Shown here: positions 50,377 through 60,198 of the stretch, in pieces | How positions within the stretch are numbered: position 1 is the first letter of the stretch | Layout of the letters: every line of letters begins with the position of its first letter | Source of the DNA: Stictocephala bisonia | Lineage: Eukaryota > Arthropoda > Insecta > Hemiptera > Membracidae | DNA length: 64,000 bases | Assembly: GCA_035578905.1 (NCBI GenBank) | Contig: JAQJVL010002678.1 | Span: forward strand, 22,499 to 86,498 | Direction of reading: 5' to 3' | Notes under the pieces: generated by a model | What the model was told of the DNA's origin: nothing | Databases searched by the model: none | The model's input: the letters and a program-made list of their open reading frames with translations, nothing else | Program-made: the position numbers and the translations under genes

Positions 50377-51779
50377 TATTTTTAATATACATAGTAGTTC
50401 GTCTGAAAAATAGTGAAATTAAAATGTGTTACTTTGAACATTTGTATCAATTTTTCCACTTGTTTATTCAATTTTGTTTGGCTACATAACATACATAAGA
50501 AAGGTTGCTTTTTTCCTAATTATTTACTTGGTGTTACATATGGGTATATAAACAACCAATAACTTATAACATAAAACTGCTGCCATTGATCGAGGAAGTG
50601 ACAAAAATATATTAAGATTGTTATATTTATATGTAATAAGTAAGTGAAACACTACACGTTTATTACATTATAGTTTGAATATATATAATTATAGATATTA
50701 ACTTACATAAATTTCCTTAAAACAAAAATATACATAAGCATGAAACAAGAAATTCGTACGAACTGAAAATTATACAATCTAAAAACTGAACTCAACAAAA
50801 TCATGAATTTAAGGCTATTAAATTACATAATAAATTTCCTTACAATTTAAGAAAACTATAAGTGAAACATTGTAAAAAAATTATATGCAACTACAGTATT
50901 TATTAAAAGAATGTTAATACAAAATTTAAGACTTCTTTAAAATTCAACTCTACATTTTACTCAACTTTTATTATATATTGTAATACCTCATTTGAGGTTT
51001 GATGCAATAAAGATTATTATTATATTAGGCCTAACGGGAGTCAAATTATAAAATAAAAATGTGGTATTTATTATAAGCTATAGTTTAGGTATTATTCTAA
51101 CTAATATAATACAACGAATTTTATTCAATGAAGATCAAAATATCATGAAGTAGGTTAGCAGTATTTACTTTTATTGAGTGACAATTAAATTTGTCCGTTT
51201 ATTTTTTACACCTTTAATGTACTTATATAGTTGTATTTATTATATATAATTCAGACGATAGGTGTCCGTTTACCTAAACGTTACATCTATTTCCTCCCCA
51301 TTCATGGACGTTAATTTTAATGTTGCTTTTTACATTTCTAAAATTGTTATGTGTCATTTAGTTATAATTTAAATTTTTAACTAACGTATATAGATTTATT
51401 AGAAAGTATAATATTATGTTTAGTGTCTAAATTTAATTGCAATGCAACGTAGGTTGTTTAAAAAATAAAGCTTATGGGATCGATTATCATTATTATTAAA
51501 AAATGCAATTGTTAGATTACAAATTCAAATTAATTCAAAGCGTTTCATAGTCGTTAATCGACAAAGCTGTATTATACGTAGCCAATAATAAAATTAGTAA
51601 ATAAATCACTCTGGAAGTAATCACGATCTGTTTCAGACATCTAGAACTGGAATAAGAGTCAATACGATTGCAGAGTCAGTATACCTAAAGCAAATATATC
51701 TGTCTTTGTTAGGAAAAATGTTTCTGCCGAGTGACCGACATGCAACCACCCGGCCGTTCAACCCTAAATTTCCCATCTG
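50377..51779. other. intergenic, no gene seen
   Basis: Very A/T-rich unique DNA without convincing frames. Confidence 0.55.
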
Positions 51780-51930
51780 CTGCCTTCCCTCCCTGTTCGG
51801 CAGTCTCACTTTCTCCTTCTCGAGGATCGAAACGCCGCCCAGAGGAGCAACCACTCAGGTTGACACTTTTATGATGGTCTGTGCCTGACCTAAGGGATCG
51901 AAACTCCTACACCCGTGACAATCAAAGGAC
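51780..51930 (-). repeat. SINE-like dispersed element, copy 2
   Basis: The reverse complement carries GTTTCGATCCCTTAGGTCAG, ACAGACCATCATAAA, GGGCGGCGTTTCGATCC and AGAAAGTGAGA, matching copy 1 at 49484-49600 with about 20 bp of extra spacer. It lies in opposite orientation to copy 1. Frames over it (51633-51888) are not considered genes. Confidence 0.5.
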
Positions 51931-52011
51931 CACGCGTGCTGGATTGCGTGTCTGATTGTTAATTAGTATATTGAGTCGTGAGTAGATAGTAATGTATAAC
52001 ACCTAGACCAC

Positions 52012-52052
52012 TTTTGGAGACATATGGTTATTTAACCATAAACTCTCCAAAA
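52012..52052. repeat. compound hairpin at the presumed left end of the Polinton
   Basis: TTTTGGAGA pairs with TCTCCAAAA, and inside it TATGGTTA pairs with TAACCATA around a TT loop. The inner and outer stems are separated only by CA on one side and AAC on the other. This makes a 17-bp stem with one small bulge, where sequence changes from mixed host DNA to element-like A/T-rich DNA. Confidence 0.8.
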
Positions 52053-52200
52053 AACACTTTACCACCACTATTACACAAATTTATACAAAAATTAACCCAA
52101 ATTATCAATTTTTTAAAATAAAATAACTAATACCTAATACTCAAATAATCAAAAAAGTTATCAATATTCTTATTAAAACTACCAAAAAATGAAATCAAAA

Positions 52201-52425
52201 TTCTTATAATATTTTATTCAAATGAAATTCTTATAATATTTTATTTAAATTTGATAATTGCACAATCTAATTTCGATAATTCTTATAATATTTTATTCAA
52301 ATGAAATTCTTATAATATTTTATTCAAATTTGATAATTACACAATCTAAGTTCGATAATTCTTATAATATTTTATTCAAATGAATTTCTTATAATATTTT
52401 ATTCAAATTTGATCATTGCACATTC
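52201..52425. repeat. 79-bp direct repeat in the left subterminal region
   Basis: Nearly three copies start at 52201, 52280 and 52359, each with two TTCTTATAATATTTTATT words and a TTTGATAATTGCACAATCTA segment. The last copy runs into the 3' end of the minus-strand gene that stops at 52399, so the outer copies are duplicates of that gene's last codons and downstream sequence. Confidence 0.9.
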
Positions 52426-52701
52426 TTTTTCTTTAATAATCTTTATTTCTGTAACTATCAAATTAATATTTTCAAGTTTGTTAAATTCTTTAATCTTCTT
52501 ATCATCAAAAACATTTAAAAATCTACTTGGCAAATGTACTTTAAATTCTTCTAATTCTGCAATAATTGTATAACCATATTTATCTTTAAATTTTTCCAAT
52601 TTTATAATCTTATATTTTTTATTTAGTTCTAAATCTTTTAAAGATTTATATGCTTTAAATCTTAATTCACCTACATCATTCAATTCGTTTAAGAACTCCA
52701 T
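52399..52701 (-). CDS. small conserved Polinton protein, possibly OB-fold/ssDNA-binding
   Basis: 100 codons, intact, starting at an ATG with CTTAAATGGA over it. The chain is charged, with alternating strands typical of a small beta-barrel: KYKIIKLEKFKDKYGYTII, then ELEEFKVHLPSRF, then a C-terminal strand. From memory, proteins with this KYG ... ELEEF ... LPxRF pattern recur beside arthropod Polinton genes; a single-stranded DNA-binding OB-fold has been my working idea, but no binding residues can be named. It is transcribed away from the integrase gene, whose start is 51 bp off, so the two share a divergent intergenic region. Duplicated pieces of its 3' end lie just outside it. Confidence 0.6.
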   Translation of the reverse strand: MEFLNELNDVGELRFKAYKSLKDLELNKKYKIIKLEKFKDKYGYTIIAELEEFKVHLPSRFLNVFDDKKIKEFNKLENINLIVTEIKIIKEKECAMIKFE

Positions 52702-52752
52702 TTAAGATAAAAAATTTCGAAGAAGAAAAAAGCAATGTATTAAATAAATTAA

Positions 52753-53766
52753 ATGGAACATTTAAATGAATTAATACATTGCCACAAATGTAAAAAGAAA
52801 ACTAAAAATATCACTCCACAAATTGTAGAAATGAAAAATGGATTGTTCAGAATAGCTACAAAATGTGCAATTTGTAAAACTAATAAAAGTAAAATTATCA
52901 AAAAAGAAATGAAACCAATTATTAAAAAAGAATTAAAAAAAGAGGATCAAATAATTGAAGCAAAAGAAATTCATGCACCTGTTAGAAAAAAATTTGAAAA
53001 AAGAAAAATAATAACTTTAAGCATTGATGACTTATGGGCTGCTGATTTAATTGTTATGAGAAATTATGAAAAAGAAAATAATGGTTATAAATATATGTTA
53101 AATGTTATAGATACTTTTTCAAAATATGTTTGGTCAAAACCTTTAAAGAAAAAAGATGGTAAAAATGTTGCAAAAGCATTTGAAGAAATAATTAAAAATG
53201 CAATCGAAATTGGCCATAAACCACCAAATTTATTACATACTGATAAAGGTTTAGAATTTTTAAATAAAGATTTAAAAGAAATTTTAGAAAAATACAACAT
53301 TAAACTTTATCACACAGAAAATGAAGAAAAATCTAGTATAATCGAAAGATATAACAGAACCCAAAATGAAAAAATGAAAGTTCTTTTTGAAATTAATAAA
53401 AACTTTAAATGGATTAATATTTTACCAAAAATTGTTAAAGATTATAATAATTCTTATCATTCAACTATAAAAATGAAACCAAATGAAGTGAATGAAGAAG
53501 CAGAAAAAGATTTAAAAGAAACTGTTTTTAAATATGTTCCACCAAAAATAGTAGCAAAATCAAAATTTAAAATAGGTGATAGGGTCAGAATTTCAAATAA
53601 AAAGTCTACATTTTCCAATAAATATAAAAATAATTGGTCTAGGGAAATATTTGTAATCTATAGAATAAATAATACAAATCCTGTCACTTATAATATAAAA
53701 GATCTAAATAATGAAGAAATAATTGGAAGTTTTTATGATTATGAATTAAAGAAAACATTGTTGTAA
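52753..53766 (+). CDS. Polinton integrase (retroviral-type DDE)
   Basis: 337 codons, intact. Residues 10-45 hold Cys pairs (CHKCKKK, CAICKTN) in place of the classic HHCC zinc finger. The rve catalytic core spans about residues 90-215, with Asp98 (LWAADLIV), Asp164 (HTDKGLEF) and Glu198 (SSIIERYNRT) as the metal-binding triad. The D-to-E gap is close to the 35-residue retroviral spacing. A C-terminal SH3-like module follows at about 275-335 (FKIGDRVRIS ... GSFYDYELKK); no chromodomain was seen. It cuts and joins element ends to chromosomal DNA. The start at 52753 carries TTAAATGGA. All catalytic residues are present, so this copy could encode an active enzyme. Confidence 0.95.
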   Translation: MEHLNELIHCHKCKKKTKNITPQIVEMKNGLFRIATKCAICKTNKSKIIKKEMKPIIKKELKKEDQIIEAKEIHAPVRKKFEKRKIITLSIDDLWAADLIVMRNYEKENNGYKYMLNVIDTFSKYVWSKPLKKKDGKNVAKAFEEIIKNAIEIGHKPPNLLHTDKGLEFLNKDLKEILEKYNIKLYHTENEEKSSIIERYNRTQNEKMKVLFEINKNFKWINILPKIVKDYNNSYHSTIKMKPNEVNEEAEKDLKETVFKYVPPKIVAKSKFKIGDRVRISNKKSTFSNKYKNNWSREIFVIYRINNTNPVTYNIKDLNNEEIIGSFYDYELKKTLL

Positions 53767-53783
53767 ACATTTTTTCATACTAA

Positions 53784-54257
53784 ATGGAAGGACAAAAGAA
53801 ATGTAGCAAATGTAAAGAGATTAAATATTTCACAGAGTTTTTTAAAGATAAAACAAAAAAAGATGGTTTACATAGTTCTTGTAAAAATTGTCGTAAAGAA
53901 GTTAATAATATTGAAATAAAAGAAAAACAATGTGGTATATGTAAAAAAACAAAAGATGTTACAGAATTCCATAAAAATAAATTTACAAAAGATGGTTTAC
54001 ATAGTCAATGTAAGAAATGTCGAAAAGAATTTGATAATAATTTTGAAATAAAAGAAAAGAAATGTAAGAGTTGTAAAGAAACTAAGGACATTTCAAAATT
54101 TTATAAATCAGTATATAATAAAGATAAAAAATTTTCATATTGTATTGAATGTTACAAAGAAATGGCAGTAGTTCCAACTATATGTAATTGTGGAAGAGAA
54201 ATAAAGTGGCTAACAAGTTTTCATAATCATTTTCGATCAAAATATCATCAAAATTAA
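53784..54257 (+). CDS. triple zinc-ribbon protein
   Basis: 157 codons, 17 bp after the integrase stop, with CTAAATGGA over the start. Three tandem modules of about 42 residues each read CxxCxxxKxxxxFxKxKxxxDGLxxxCxxC: CSKCKEIKYFTEF, CGICKKTKDVTEF and CKSCKETKDISKF, each closed by a second CxxC. A fourth, different finger (CNCGREIKW ... HNHFRSKYH) ends the protein. Such treble-clef modules are common in phage and giant-virus proteins, often next to HNH nucleases, but no nuclease residues follow here. A role in DNA or RNA binding is inferred. A remnant of a paralogue start lies at 58348. Confidence 0.75.
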   Translation: MEGQKKCSKCKEIKYFTEFFKDKTKKDGLHSSCKNCRKEVNNIEIKEKQCGICKKTKDVTEFHKNKFTKDGLHSQCKKCRKEFDNNFEIKEKKCKSCKETKDISKFYKSVYNKDKKFSYCIECYKEMAVVPTICNCGREIKWLTSFHNHFRSKYHQN

Positions 54258-54310
54258 GTTTATAATAAAATCAAAAATTTTTTATCTAAAATTTTTCTTT
54301 ATAAATAAAG

Positions 54311-57300
54311 ATGCCTAATGAAAACAACATTGAATGTCCTTATTGTAACAAAACTATATTAAGTAAAAACTATGACAGGCATTATAATTCTAAAATACAT
54401 TTACAAAATAGAATGATATATGATAAAGAAAAAAATGATTTAAAAGATTGGTGTAAAAAGAATCAAATTCATGATTATAAAAATAAAAATCTTAAACAAT
54501 TGAAAGAAATTAAGAAATCATACAATTCAACAAATTATTCCATATTTAACCATGAAAAATTAAACAATATTGCTAATAAGTTATCTGTTAGAAATTATGA
54601 AAGTTTATCTAGAGATGAGTTAATCAAAAGATTAAACAAAGTAAAAGAAGATCCTAATAATTTAAGGTATAGGTCATTATATTATATTCAAAACTTAGCA
54701 GTAAAAAATAATATTAAAATTGCTAATAAAACTAGAAAAGAATTAAGTGGATTATTAAATGATCATTTTAAAAATAAACCAATACCAAAAGAAAATGTAA
54801 TTGATATTAAAGAAATGGCATCCTCTAAAGGATATTTCCAAGACTATACATTGACCAGTTCTAATGAAGATCTAGATATACCTGAATATTTGGAATCAAA
54901 CAGAAATGAAATTAAAAAGTTAATTGAAAAACAAGAGTTTAAAAACATTAAAGGACAGATGTCTTTGACATGTGAATATGAAAGAACATTAGTTGATTCT
55001 GGAATACAAACTACACAAATGTATTATCATTTAAGAAGCAGTCATATTTTAAATATTGATGACTTTATTGATGATCAGTTTAATAAATTAATTTCAAGAG
55101 AAGTGTTACATAATCCAAATAAAGGATCTGGTTGGACATTCAAAAGATGTATTGAACTAGAATTGAAATTAAGTAAAAATAATGCATTGAATGCTGGTTC
55201 TTATATTCAATTACCTAATGAAATTAATAATAAAAAATGTTGTATTAATTTTAAAAATACAGATGAATATTGTTTTATTTATGCAATCAGATGTGCTGTA
55301 GATAGATTTGAAATGAAGAAATTAGATCATCCACATAGGGTAAAACAATATAGTAAATACCTAAATGATGAAATATTTAAAGGTTTTGATTATCCAATGA
55401 GTTTGAAAGATATAAAAATATTTGAAAAAAGATCATTTGACCAAAAATATAATTACCCTTCAATGTCTATAAATGTTTATAGAATCGATGAAGATAATAA
55501 AGTTGTTCCATTACAAATTTCAGAAATTTACAATGCAAAACTTGAAATTGATTTGCTTTTTCATAAAGTTGAAGATGATAGTCATTATATATTGATAACA
55601 GATTTAAGTAAATTAGTGAGTAGTCAATTAACAAAATTTAGAGCTAAGAAATATATTTGTAGAAGATGTCTAAGTTATTTCTATAGAAATGAGGATTTAA
55701 ATAACCATCTAATAATTTGTAAATCTTTAGAACCATGTAGACCAATAATGCCATTTAAAGGACAAACAGTCAAATTCAAAAACTATAATAAAAAGTTTGA
55801 ACATCCTTATGTAATTTACATGGATTTTGAAAGCATTTTAGAGAAAATACCAACTTGTAAAAATTCTCCTAAAAAGTCAACAACTACTAAAATTCAGAAA
55901 CATATTCCTTATGGGTTTACATTATACTTAGTCTCAAATGTAACAAATAGAATGTATAAACCAATATGTTATAGAGCAAAAAATGAAGAAGATTTACCAA
56001 ATATCCCTACAAAATTATTTGAGGTGCTTAATAAATTGTCTAAATATATTGCTAAAAAATATAACTCAAAAAATAAAAAACCAATGAATTTAACTGAAGA
56101 AGAAGAAATTTCATATCAGAGTTCAAACATTTGTAATATATGTGAAAGTATAATTGAAAAAGAAAAAGTAAGGGATCATTGTCATTTATCAGGAAAGTTT
56201 AGAGGAGCAGCACATGCAACTTGTAATCTAAACTTAAAATTCCCTCAAAATATTCCAGTGTTTTGTCATAATATGAGTAATTATGATACACATTTATATA
56301 TTAAAGAATTAGCTAAACAATATGGTAAAGTTGATTTAATAGCAAATAATGATGAAAAATATATAAATTATTCTGTAAATTCTGGTTATGGTTATGAGTT
56401 TGATAGTGATAATAAACCAAGAAAATTCATAAAATTTTCATTTGTTGATACATTTAGATTTCTAGCTTCTTCAATTGAGAAATTAGCAAAAAATTTAAAA
56501 CTTGAAGATTTTAAACATACAACAAATTTTATAAATAATGGTATAAATGAAATAATAGTTAGAAAACCAAATGATGAAGAAGAAATCTTTAAGATATTAT
56601 CTGGTAAAGGCATCTTTCCTTATGAATTTATAGATGATATTAAGAAATTAGATTATACAAAAGAATTAAAAATAAGTGATTTTGATTCAATTTTAACAGG
56701 TGAAAGCATTACTGAAAAGGATTATCATCATTATTTAAAGGTTTGGAATAAATTAAAAGTAAAAAATCTTGGAAATTATTCTGATTTATATAATATTCAA
56801 GATGTGTTATTACTTGCAGATATTTTTGAGAATTTTAGAAAAATTTGTTTGAATTGTTACAAATTAGATCCTGCATATTATTTGACTGCACCAAGTCTTG
56901 CATGGGATGCTATGTTAAAGTTAACAAAGATTGAATTACAATTGATTCATGATTATGACATGTATTTAATGATTGAAAAAGGAATAAGAGGAGGAATTTC
57001 TCAATGTGTTACAAGATATTGTAAAGCAAATAACAAATATGTTAAAAATTATGATCCAACTAAACCAGAAAATTATATGTTATATGTTGATGCAAATAAT
57101 CTTTATGGATGGGCCTTATCACAAAAATTACCTTATAAAGATATAAATTGGATGAACCCTAAAACATATACTACTGATCAGTGGAAAGAAACAATTTTAG
57201 AACTTACAGGTGATGAATCTTATGGGTACATTCTTGAAGTTGATTTAGAATATCCTAAAGAACTACATGAAAAACACAAAGATTTACCATTAGCACCAGA

Positions 57301-58333
57301 ACATTACAAAAATAAGTTATGTACTACATTACTTGACAAAACAGATTATGTGATTCATTCAAGAAATTTAAAATATTATTTAGAACAAGGAATGATTTTA
57401 AAACATGTAAGTCGAGTTATAGCATTTGATCAAAAACCTTACATGAAAGAATATATTGACTTTAATACAAACATGCGAACCAAAGCAACAAGTGATTTTG
57501 AAAAAGATTTTTATAAATTGATGAATAATTCTGTATTTGGTAAATCTATGGAAAATGTTAGAAATAGATGTGATATAAAACTTGGAAATGAAGAATTTTC
57601 TTTGAAACAAGCAAAAAAACCAAATTTCAAAACATTTAAAATATTTGATAATGATTGTATTGCAAGTCACATGATAAAAGAAAAAGTTAAATTTGACAAA
57701 CCAATTTACATTGGATTTTCAGTATTGGATTTATCAAAACTACATATGTATAAATTTTATTATGATAAACTAAAGAAATATGATCCAGATGTGAAACTAT
57801 TGTATATGGATACAGACAGTTATTTTGTAGAATTAAAGAAGGATCCTTATAAAATTATTAAAGAAAACATAAATGAATTTGATACAAGTGATTATAAAAA
57901 GGACCATGAATGTTATACAGATAAGAATAAAAAAGTAATAGGAAAATTTAAAGATGAATTGAATGGTGTTCCTTTAGAAGAATATTGTGGTTTAAGATCA
58001 AAGATGTATTGTTATGAATATGATGGTAAAAGTCCAGTAAGATGTAAGGGAATTAAAAGAAATGTTGTAAATAAAACAATCCATATGAGCAACTTTAAGA
58101 AATGTTTATTTGAAGATAAAGAGGAATTTAGAGAAATGACTTGTATAAAAAGTTATAATCATGAGTTGTATACAATTACTATAAATAAATTAGCATTGAG
58201 TAATAAAGATGATAAAAGAATTGTTTTGGAAAATAGAATTGATACAGTCCCTTATGGATACAAAAAGTTACATATTTCTATAAAGGAGAATAATTTATTA
58301 GATGAATTAAATATAATTGGAAACTTTGAATAA
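54311..58333 (+). CDS. polB: protein-primed family B DNA polymerase
   Basis: 1340 codons, no breaks. The N-terminus has a C2H2 finger (CPYCNK ... HYNSKIH); a second lies near residue 450 (CRRCLSYF). The 3'-5' exonuclease has Exo I YMDFES at about 503, Exo II NMSNYD at about 653 and Exo III YNIQDVLLLAD at about 830. An HNH/endonuclease VII-like finger (CNICES ... VRDHCHLSGKFRGAAH) sits between Exo I and II near 607-640, as in other Polintons. Polymerase motifs are A YVDANNLYG (about 925), B KLMNNSVFGK (about 1070) and C YMDTDSY (about 1167), with the metal-binding Asp residues kept. It should copy the element from a terminal protein primer. Unlike most genes here, its start (AAGATGCC) lacks TAAATGGA. 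N-terminal residues 1-330 have no recognised domain and may hold the terminal-protein function. Confidence 0.97.
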   Translation: MPNENNIECPYCNKTILSKNYDRHYNSKIHLQNRMIYDKEKNDLKDWCKKNQIHDYKNKNLKQLKEIKKSYNSTNYSIFNHEKLNNIANKLSVRNYESLSRDELIKRLNKVKEDPNNLRYRSLYYIQNLAVKNNIKIANKTRKELSGLLNDHFKNKPIPKENVIDIKEMASSKGYFQDYTLTSSNEDLDIPEYLESNRNEIKKLIEKQEFKNIKGQMSLTCEYERTLVDSGIQTTQMYYHLRSSHILNIDDFIDDQFNKLISREVLHNPNKGSGWTFKRCIELELKLSKNNALNAGSYIQLPNEINNKKCCINFKNTDEYCFIYAIRCAVDRFEMKKLDHPHRVKQYSKYLNDEIFKGFDYPMSLKDIKIFEKRSFDQKYNYPSMSINVYRIDEDNKVVPLQISEIYNAKLEIDLLFHKVEDDSHYILITDLSKLVSSQLTKFRAKKYICRRCLSYFYRNEDLNNHLIICKSLEPCRPIMPFKGQTVKFKNYNKKFEHPYVIYMDFESILEKIPTCKNSPKKSTTTKIQKHIPYGFTLYLVSNVTNRMYKPICYRAKNEEDLPNIPTKLFEVLNKLSKYIAKKYNSKNKKPMNLTEEEEISYQSSNICNICESIIEKEKVRDHCHLSGKFRGAAHATCNLNLKFPQNIPVFCHNMSNYDTHLYIKELAKQYGKVDLIANNDEKYINYSVNSGYGYEFDSDNKPRKFIKFSFVDTFRFLASSIEKLAKNLKLEDFKHTTNFINNGINEIIVRKPNDEEEIFKILSGKGIFPYEFIDDIKKLDYTKELKISDFDSILTGESITEKDYHHYLKVWNKLKVKNLGNYSDLYNIQDVLLLADIFENFRKICLNCYKLDPAYYLTAPSLAWDAMLKLTKIELQLIHDYDMYLMIEKGIRGGISQCVTRYCKANNKYVKNYDPTKPENYMLYVDANNLYGWALSQKLPYKDINWMNPKTYTTDQWKETILELTGDESYGYILEVDLEYPKELHEKHKDLPLAPEHYKNKLCTTLLDKTDYVIHSRNLKYYLEQGMILKHVSRVIAFDQKPYMKEYIDFNTNMRTKATSDFEKDFYKLMNNSVFGKSMENVRNRCDIKLGNEEFSLKQAKKPNFKTFKIFDNDCIASHMIKEKVKFDKPIYIGFSVLDLSKLHMYKFYYDKLKKYDPDVKLLYMDTDSYFVELKKDPYKIIKENINEFDTSDYKKDHECYTDKNKKVIGKFKDELNGVPLEEYCGLRSKMYCYEYDGKSPVRCKGIKRNVVNKTIHMSNFKKCLFEDKEEFREMTCIKSYNHELYTITINKLALSNKDDKRIVLENRIDTVPYGYKKLHISIKENNLLDELNIIGNFE

Positions 58334-58347
58334 AAATTTACATATAA

Positions 58348-58398
58348 ATGGAGAATCAAAAGAAATGTGCACAGAAAGTTTTAAAGAAAATAATCTGA
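58348..58398 (+). pseudogene. remnant start of a second zinc-ribbon gene
   Basis: ATAAATGGAGAATCAAAAG and AAATGTGCACAGAAA, 14 bp after the polymerase stop, closely match the first 30 nt of the zinc-ribbon gene at 53784 (ATGGAAGGACAAAAGAAATG). Only 16 codons remain before a stop. It looks like a truncated duplicate that kept its start signal. Confidence 0.55.
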
Positions 58399-58414
58399 AT
58401 TATTTAAACATATA

Positions 58415-59095
58415 TTAATTTCTTAATTCCCAATAAAACTCATCAGGAAAATATCGACTATCTTCATAAAATTCCCATAGCATCTCACTTGTATCAATTT
58501 CATTTTTAAATTGATACATAATTGAGTAGAAGTGTTTAGTTGGAATTATATTTCGTTTAATTAGTATTGCCCATTGAACAAAATCCTTATGTTCTTTAAT
58601 GAATTCAATAGATAAACTCTGGTATTTACAAATCATATCCCAATCCAGTCTTTCTTTATATTCTCTGATAAATTCTTCTGATAATTTAACTAAACCACTA
58701 ACCTTATCTAATTCAACATATTCTATGTTTTTTCTTACAAATTCTTCAGATAATGTTCTATAATCAATTATCTCAAGGATGTAATCAATTTTAATTAATT
58801 GTTCTTTGAAGGAGTTAATAAAAGTATGTTGTTTTCTTAAAAATTTCCTAAGGTCTTCAAAAGCAATTTCACTAATTCCTTCTAAATGATAACCTGTTAT
58901 ATCTCCTGGTTTTGTTACTTTAATTTGAAAAAAATCAAGCCAATCATTTTCATTAAATGTATTAAAATGGTTTGTTAGATTTTCCCTTATTTGTTTTGAT
59001 ACATTGAATAAAGTTATTGAAGATTTTACATCTAAATGTTTATATATATTTTTCATGACAGGATAGAATTGATGTGTTAGTATTTTCGCGTCCAT
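58415..59095 (-). CDS. giant-virus-type repeat protein with F-box-like N-terminus
   Basis: 226 codons, intact; the start at 59095 carries AATAAATGGA. Residues about 10-50 (FYPVMKNIYKHLDVKSSITL) resemble an F-box-like helical start; this is weak. From about residue 110 the protein is built of repeats of the type LSEEFIREYKERLDWDMICK, with later, more diverged ones (LSIEFIKEHKDFVQW). Repeats of this xSEEFIxE ... DW type are common in mimivirus-like giant virus proteins of unknown function. It is convergent with the polymerase and upstream of nothing else on its strand; the MSV199-domain gene lies 39 bp upstream. It is probably an accessory gene; adaptor or host-interaction roles are guesses. 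Confidence 0.65.
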   Translation of the reverse strand: MDAKILTHQFYPVMKNIYKHLDVKSSITLFNVSKQIRENLTNHFNTFNENDWLDFFQIKVTKPGDITGYHLEGISEIAFEDLRKFLRKQHTFINSFKEQLIKIDYILEIIDYRTLSEEFVRKNIEYVELDKVSGLVKLSEEFIREYKERLDWDMICKYQSLSIEFIKEHKDFVQWAILIKRNIIPTKHFYSIMYQFKNEIDTSEMLWEFYEDSRYFPDEFYWELRN

Positions 59096-59134
59096 TTATT
59101 AGAAAAAAATTTTGGAGAACATTTTTCAAAACTA

Positions 59135-60182
59135 TTAAATGTTATAATTATTAAGTTTTTCAATGTTTAGTTTAGATATTTCATATAAAAGTTTTGATTC
59201 CATCATATTTGTTTTAAAATGATTTCCATTACAGATTATATTTAAAGATTCTTTCATTTGGTTATAGAGATTAATACTATTTGGATCTTCAAATTTTAAC
59301 AATATTTCTAATTCTGGATAGTTGATTTTTAGCTTTTTTAATCTTCTTTTTATTTCTTTCTTTTGAGTTCTGATTACATAATAAGGATATTCCCACAAAT
59401 GATTCTTTTTAATTAAAATGAATTCATGAAGTTTCATTTCATTGAAATTTTTACAAACAACATCTGATGCCATTAGACCAATTTCCATTTTTTGTTTTGT
59501 AATTATTTCAGATTTTATATTATCTTCAATTAGTAATTTTTTTATTTTATTGTCTTTCATTTTAAGTTTTTTATTAAATTCTATAGCTAATTGTTTAGTT
59601 TGAATTTCGTTTTGTTTAATTTGAAAATCTTTTATATAATCTGAATACATGTAAAATACTTTTTCTAATTTTAGATAATATTTTCTTACTTCTTTTGATT
59701 TAGCATTATTTAACATCATAATACATTCTTTAAAATTATCTATTGTTAAAATTAACCATCTTTTTGAATGTATTGTTCTTTTATCACCATTTTTTATATC
59801 ATTTTTTATATATTCATATAAATTACATTTATTATTTTTATAATCAATTTCTTCATATTCAATTTCATTTTCCTTTAAAAATTCTACAAAATGTTTCTTA
59901 TTATATCTAATATTAACATGGCCAGATTTTTCGGCCATGTTTTTATTTTTATCAAATCCCATAAAAATTAATAAATTTGGTGTTATTAATACTTCTTTCT
60001 TATCTTTTAAATAAAACCATAATTCTTTAAATATATCATCATCAGATAAATCTAAATTATTTTCATTCATAAATTCAAATATATTTAATTGTTTTTCATT
60101 AGAAATAATTATTTGTTTATATTCTTCTATTTTTGTTATCAAATTTAAGTTTGTTATTTACCAAGTCAACAAGTGTCTCCAT
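59135..60182 (-). CDS. MSV199-domain protein (DUF3627-like C-terminus), frameshifted near its start
   Basis: The open frame covers 335 codons from a TTG at 60142. A better start is the ATG at 60182 (TATATAAATGGAGAC), but it is in another frame, so one base has been gained or lost between about 60125 and 60150. Residues about 20-170 fit the MSV199 domain of entomopox-, irido- and other large DNA viruses, best seen in LTIDNFKECIMML and SKEVRKYYLKLEKVF. A coiled, Lys/Gln-rich linker follows (about 175-225). The C-terminus (KKEIKRRLKKLKINYPELE) fits DUF3627. In such viruses these multi-copy genes are thought to bind DNA, but the function is not known. Next to the penton-like gene on the same strand. 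Confidence 0.75.
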
Positions 60183-60198
60183 TTATATAGAAATAGAT

